A stretch of DNA of 64,000 bases from Gilliamella sp. wkB7 (GTDB lineage Bacteria > Pseudomonadota > Gammaproteobacteria > Enterobacterales > Orbaceae): assembly GCF_001693435.1 (NCBI RefSeq), contig NZ_CM004509.1:2666001-2730000 (forward strand), written 5' to 3'. Position numbers and translations under genes: made by a program. Numbering within the stretch: position 1 is the first letter of the stretch; every line of letters begins with the position of its first letter. This document shows positions 60,381 to 64,000 of the stretch, one piece after another. The notes under the pieces were generated by a model. That model had not been told where the DNA came from, did no database searches, and worked only from the letters and a program-made list of their open reading frames with translations.

Positions 60381-60977
60381 ATGATTAAACAAATAGCTGT
60401 ATTGGGAGATATAACTAATTATGGTGGTAGGATTATTACAGCCTCAGGGAATGGTTATTGTGGTATTGATGGTGTCGCCTTATTGGGCGATTTAGCATCT
60501 TGCCCTAAATGTAGAAGCACAGGAAGGATCATAGAGGGGGCAAGTAATTTTATTATTGACGGAAAACCTGTTGCTTATGATGGTTGTATTATTGCGTGTA
60601 AATGCACTCCAGTTGGTGGTCATAGAATCATTGCATTAAAAAGTACTATGTATATTAATATCTCTAATAATAGTCTATCGAATTCATCTCAATCAAATTC
60701 CATTATAAATAAACAAGAAATCAACCAAAAAAAAGCTGATAACTGGATTGGATTTCAAATAGCTTCAAATAGAGATTATTCTGGTTTAAACTTCATTGTT
60801 ACTTTAAATAATGGTCAATTATTAAAAGGAACTTTTGATCAAAATAATAAAGCAAGACTAACTATTGATACACAATGTGATAGTGCAAGAATAGAGATAG
60901 AAAGCTTAGAGAATTTAGGGGATGATAATAATATATCAAGCATAACTGAAAATTTATTAAAAACAATAATAGGTTGA
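60381..60977 (+). CDS. PAAR-domain protein with probable TTR-like adaptor
   Basis: A 198-residue protein. Residues 1 to about 90 form a PAAR domain, the metal-tipped cone that caps the VgrG spike of type VI secretion. Its pattern starts with GDITNYGGRIITASGN and includes CPKC, IDGKPVAYDGCIIACKC and GGHRII. After a Ser/Asn linker, residues 120-175 (GLNFIVTLNNGQLLKGTFD) resemble the transthyretin-like adaptor that loads cargo effectors. The stop overlaps the next open frame; the effector start is 6 bp later. T6SS structural genes are not in the window. Confidence 0.85.
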   Translation: MIKQIAVLGDITNYGGRIITASGNGYCGIDGVALLGDLASCPKCRSTGRIIEGASNFIIDGKPVAYDGCIIACKCTPVGGHRIIALKSTMYINISNNSLSNSSQSNSIINKQEINQKKADNWIGFQIASNRDYSGLNFIVTLNNGQLLKGTFDQNNKARLTIDTQCDSARIEIESLENLGDDNNISSITENLLKTIIG

Positions 60978-60982
60978 TAATT

Positions 60983-61771
60983 ATGGTGGTTACACTTATG
61001 GTGGGAGGTCAATTTCCTACGGAAACTGACAATTTAATCGAAGATCCAAATCAAATATTAGACAATGCTTTGTTTGCACTGAATGATACTGCAATGAAAT
61101 TTGCAAAAGATGCAATCAGCGATGCAAAAGTAAGAGAGAGTTATATAAGTAATATAAAAAGAATTAGTGTAGAAATAAAAGGATTAGTTGACGCGAAGAA
61201 AGTATCAGTGAAAGAGGCTGCTACATTTTGTTACGAAATGAGAAATCAAATTATGGCAGAGCATAGAAAATACACATCAGCTTATGGATTAGCGAGAGCA
61301 GAAAAATATAAATCAGGACCTAAGACACATGAATATTATTTAAATAAATATTCACAGCTAAGATTCAAATTAAACTTTAAAGATCTTTCACCTAAACAAA
61401 AAAATATCATATATTATGAAACAATTAGCTCTTCTGGTCGTGATAATAAAGACTATACAACAAAAAATAAACGATTAAAAATTATAGGTAAAGTTGGTAT
61501 TTTAGTGACGGCATCACTTGCTACCTATGAGATTATTAATGCTGAAAATAAACCGAAAGAAACTATAAAGCAAGGAATGGGAATTGGAGGAGCGATGGCA
61601 GGAGGCTGGTTGGCAGGGTTAGGTGCATCAACAATATGTGGTCCAGGTGCTCCATTTTGTGCTATTGCTGTTGTTTTAGCTGGCAGTATTGGAGGATCGA
61701 TGATTGGTTCAGCAGTTGCAGATAGCCTTGATGATGAAATAGAGGAGTTTACAAAGTGGAACATACGTTAA
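60983..61771 (+). CDS. Probable T6SS cargo effector with glycine-rich membrane domain
   Basis: A 262-residue protein of unknown family. The first 160 residues are polar and helical. The C-terminal part has a hydrophobic helix (about 166-185, IGKVGILVTASLATYEII) and two glycine-zipper segments (about 199-215 and 225-246, GGAMAGGWLAGLGA and AVVLAGSIGGSMIGSAVAD) around GPGAPFC. This layout recurs in membrane-depolarising cargo effectors. The ATG at 60983 has AGGT upstream. Position between PAAR and a small acidic protein supports an effector; the mode of action is inferred. Confidence 0.7.
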   Translation: MVVTLMVGGQFPTETDNLIEDPNQILDNALFALNDTAMKFAKDAISDAKVRESYISNIKRISVEIKGLVDAKKVSVKEAATFCYEMRNQIMAEHRKYTSAYGLARAEKYKSGPKTHEYYLNKYSQLRFKLNFKDLSPKQKNIIYYETISSSGRDNKDYTTKNKRLKIIGKVGILVTASLATYEIINAENKPKETIKQGMGIGGAMAGGWLAGLGASTICGPGAPFCAIAVVLAGSIGGSMIGSAVADSLDDEIEEFTKWNIR

Positions 61772-62100
61772 ATGAAGAAGATCTTTATATTGCTCTTTCA
61801 GATCTATTTGTTGATAATGAAGTCGATTATAACCATATTGCTTCAGTAGCAAAATTATTTCCAATATCCTATGTTGAGCATGCTTTATTTAATTATGTCG
61901 CACCTTATTGTTACCACAATGCGCTCACACCTGTTCCATCTGTCTGCTACTTTTTTGATGAAGATGAGTTATTGAGTGCAATTGATGATATCAAAAAAAA
62001 AGAAAATCGCCCAATAAGTAAAATCAAGATGCGTATTTTGGCTTTTTATCTTAAGTTTAGATTTAAATATGCATGGCAAAAATTAAAAAGCTTATTATGA
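61756..62100 (+). CDS. DUF7079-like probable immunity protein
   Basis: A 114-residue protein whose first 60 residues (EEDLYIALSDLFVDNEVDYNHIASVAKLFPIS, then NYVAPYCYHNAL) match the DUF7079 pattern I recall: ALS.LFLD.E and a later EVAP.C..NL. The C terminus is basic. The start is GTG at 61756 with GAGGAG upstream, 16 bp inside the effector gene, so the two are translationally coupled as expected for an effector and its immunity protein. Confidence 0.7.
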   Translation: MEHTLNEEDLYIALSDLFVDNEVDYNHIASVAKLFPISYVEHALFNYVAPYCYHNALTPVPSVCYFFDEDELLSAIDDIKKKENRPISKIKMRILAFYLKFRFKYAWQKLKSLL

Positions 62101-62145
62101 TTATTATCGTTTTAAAATCTTATTTGAATCAAATTGATAATATGA

Positions 62146-62172
62146 GTTTTCTATAAACACAGGGACAAAACT
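62146..62172 (+). repeat. Degenerate CRISPR-repeat relic
   Basis: A 27-bp stretch aligns without gaps to the repeat (from GTTCCC onward) with about 20 matches, including CACAGGGA followed by AAA. It sits immediately before the second leader copy. It could be the eroded last repeat of an earlier array. Confidence 0.5.
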
Positions 62173-62215
62173 TTGTCAAAAAGTTTCAGGTTAGCTATAC
62201 GTTTCAGTATAAAAA
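62172..62215 (+). repeat. Dispersed GTTTCAG-pair element, copy 3
   Basis: Begins TTTGTC and carries the two GTTTCAG heptamers 18 bp apart. It differs from copy 2 mainly in the middle (TTAGCTATAC versus TTAACCATAC). It marks the outer end of leader copy 2. Confidence 0.65.
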
Positions 62216-62703
62216 TCAATAAATAATTTATTTTAAATCTATGATTATAGACAAAATACCATGTTGAGCTGACATAAAGTTTTATTTTTAATATTGAGTA
62301 ATAGATCACAAATAACAGCGCTTATAAAATTATTTTCATTCAAAAAGAATATATTGGATCACTCAAAATTACAGAAATGCACTTACTAAAAAAACACTAC
62401 TTGAGTTTAATTTGTAAAAATTTTATAACTAAGCTACACATGCAAACAACTATAAAAATAGAGTCATTTTGATAACAACAAATCATTAAAAATAGAACAA
62501 TAAAAATTCCTATTTTTAACTACATGAAAAATATAAATTTATTGGTAGAATTCCGTAGAATCTAATTTTAATTTCCATCAATTCTAATTAATTAAATAAA
62601 AACAGTGCGTTATTAATACCGATTTTAATAAAAAATAGCCTAAAAAATTGGTAGAAATTTGGTGGTCAATATTTTAATTATAAAACAGTATGTTATAATT
62701 GGT
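62172..62703 (+). repeat. CRISPR leader, copy 2
   Basis: A 532-bp copy of the leader at 59074-59606 in direct orientation, nearly identical over the last 394 bp, including the IHF-like TCAA-N4-TTA and the TATAAT next to the first repeat. The region from the immunity gene to array 2 holds no other gene. Confidence 0.8.
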
Positions 62704-62976
62704 CTGTTCCCTGTACACACAGGGATAAACCGTCCCACCAGTGTTTGCGGATTATTGACGTGTTCTGTTCCCTGTACACACAGGGATAAACCGGAGGGCG
62801 AGCGATTTATCGCAGTAGATACTGGCTGTTCCCTGTACACACAGGGATAAACCGCTAAAAAATTGGTGGCTGAAAAATTAAACGATCTGTTCCCTGTACA
62901 CACAGGGATAAACCGGCAGAACTAGACACAGAAGCAATCAGTGGATAGCGTTCCCTGTATGCACAGGGATAAATCA
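62704..62976 (+). CRISPR. CRISPR array 2, type I-E-like, 5 repeats and 4 spacers
   Basis: The same 29-bp repeat as array 1 starts at 62704, 62765, 62826, 62887 and 62948, with four 32-bp spacers. The first four repeats are identical. The last is degenerate (GCGTTCCC..., TATGCACAGGG, AAATCA) but differs from the last repeat of array 1. Orientation is the same as array 1. No spacer is shared between arrays, and I saw no match to other sequence in the window. Confidence 0.97.
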
Positions 62977-63403
62977 TAATAGATTAGAAGTTGTTAACTT
63001 TATATGAATGGATTCTAAATATTATTTATACGACATATATTTGATTGATTAATGAGTTTTTAAGGATTGCATGGTAAAAGTATAAAATAAATGAATTTTT
63101 ACCTATCAGTATAGATAAGCAACTAAACTTATAAATACAAAGTTATTTTATTGATTATGCTCAATAGCGCTTACAGAATTTGTTTTGTTTATAACTGCAT
63201 ATTACGATCTCTTTCCATAAAATAGTTTATGAAAAGTCTTCTTTTTAAAAGGAATTAATAATTTATTCACTTAACTGCTTAGGCGGTTTTTTATTGCCCA
63301 AATCATCTAAATAAAATACTATTACCCAAAATAAAATTTAAAGTATGAAAAAAATTTAATTATTTTATCATCTGTTATTATTCAATAATAAATGGAAGTA
63401 AGG
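62977..63403. other. AT-rich region after array 2
   Basis: No gene, repeat or further CRISPR unit was recognised in this 427-bp region. It should contain the promoter of the secreted protein gene that follows. Confidence 0.35.
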
Positions 63404-64000
63404 AATGAAAAATTTAATTGCAATTTCAATATTAACTTTGATCGGTTTCAACGCTTTTGCTAATGATAATGCAAAAAAATTTACTGAGTTACTTATAAAT
63501 GAAGATATTGCTGTTTTTAGAACAAACGGTGAATCAATTATTGGTGAAAAAATACCAATCGTATCGGTATCAGATCTTAGCAAAGAATTCAGTAATGATT
63601 TGACTAAATACGACAAAACATACGATCAACAGTTAGTGAATATTATAACAGAAACATCAGAAGTAAAAACGGATTTAAATGGTAATCCATATATTGTTGC
63701 AAATGGTGATAATCAATCTGAATTGGTTTCTATTGAATTAAAAAATAAAGATGATGCAGTGAACATCAAAAAGGGAAGTAAACTTGACTTGATCTGTCTG
63801 GGTACAAAAGACAATGTTAAATTTCCGGTTTTAAAGGATTGTGTAGCTACTGACAGTTACTTTCAGAAGTTTCTTGAAATCACAATGAATAATATAAGCC
63901 AACTAAAAGACGGGGACGTTCCAAAAGATTTTTTTGAAGCGATTTACCTGAGTTTTAAAGAATTTGATATTAAAAATCCTAACCAATTAGATGAAAAAAA
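63404..64000 (+). CDS. Secreted protein, OB-fold (tRNA_anti-like) candidate, 3' partial
   Basis: The frame is open from the ATG at 63404 to the window edge, 199 codons without a stop. The N terminus is a Sec signal (MKNLIAISILTLIGFNAFA, cut before ND). Residues about 70-135 (YDKTYDQQLVNIITETSEV, GNPYIVANGDNQ, IKKGSKLDLICLGT, VLKDCVAT) resemble the OB-fold tRNA_anti-like pattern with two cysteines. GGAAG lies six bases upstream of TAAGGA-ATG. Function unknown; the C terminus is not in the window. Confidence 0.7.

Noticed and set aside
62640-62903. Open frames on both strands across CRISPR array 2
   Set aside because: These too are produced by the repeats and cross the leader-array border.

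Overview
The window is AT-rich chromosomal DNA of a gammaproteobacterium. Gene order (seqA-pgm, mnmA-hflD-purB, hemCDXY, gshB-yqgE-ruvX, metNIQ) and protein similarity are enteric-like. The base composition, the presence of pdxST, and the type I-E-like CRISPR repeats together suggest an Orbaceae member close to the bee-gut genus Gilliamella. That assignment is inference from recall, not from a database search. No tRNA, rRNA or insertion sequence was seen.

Bases 1-16300 are mostly housekeeping: guaB, a small lipoprotein, seqA-pgm, slyB, gloA, gmk, the AzlCD amino-acid exporter, the haem operon hemC-hemD-hemX-hemY, and mnmA-hflD-purB. Bases 16400-17600 hold an orphan phage-type switch: an S24-family repressor divergent from a Mu Ner-like protein, with two palindromes between them. 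Bases 17600-40700 return to core genes: tpiA, zapB, a DUF2868/DUF3482-GTPase/NlpC trio, a Tat-type HisC-like aminotransferase, pyruvate:flavodoxin oxidoreductase, purM, the rsmE-gshB-yqgE-ruvX group, folB, moeA, ychF, rsmI, nlpD, gpmA and tdk.

Bases 40800-58950 are metabolic and more accessory. They hold an exported DUF4432 aldose-epimerase-like protein under a LacI-type operator, and a UbiD/UbiX/YhbP cluster. Next comes an aminotransferase-MetQNI-FAD oxidase operon that could take up and salvage methionine or its 2-hydroxy/2-oxo analogues. The vitamin B6 synthase pdxST lies divergent from a MocR regulator and a NiaP-like transporter. A SemiSWEET sugar carrier, a TPP-riboswitch-controlled tenA and asnA follow.

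Bases 59000-63000 are the most unusual part. Two type I-E-like CRISPR arrays in the same orientation (8 and 5 repeats, all spacers 32 bp) each follow a copy of the same leader of about 530 bp. Between them sits a three-gene cassette: a PAAR protein with a probable TTR-like adaptor, a glycine-rich membrane-active effector candidate, and a DUF7079-like immunity candidate. No cas gene and no T6SS structural gene lies in the window. The right edge cuts a secreted protein gene. A dispersed element of about 43 bp with paired GTTTCAG heptamers occurs four times in intergenic DNA, including upstream of both CRISPR leaders.
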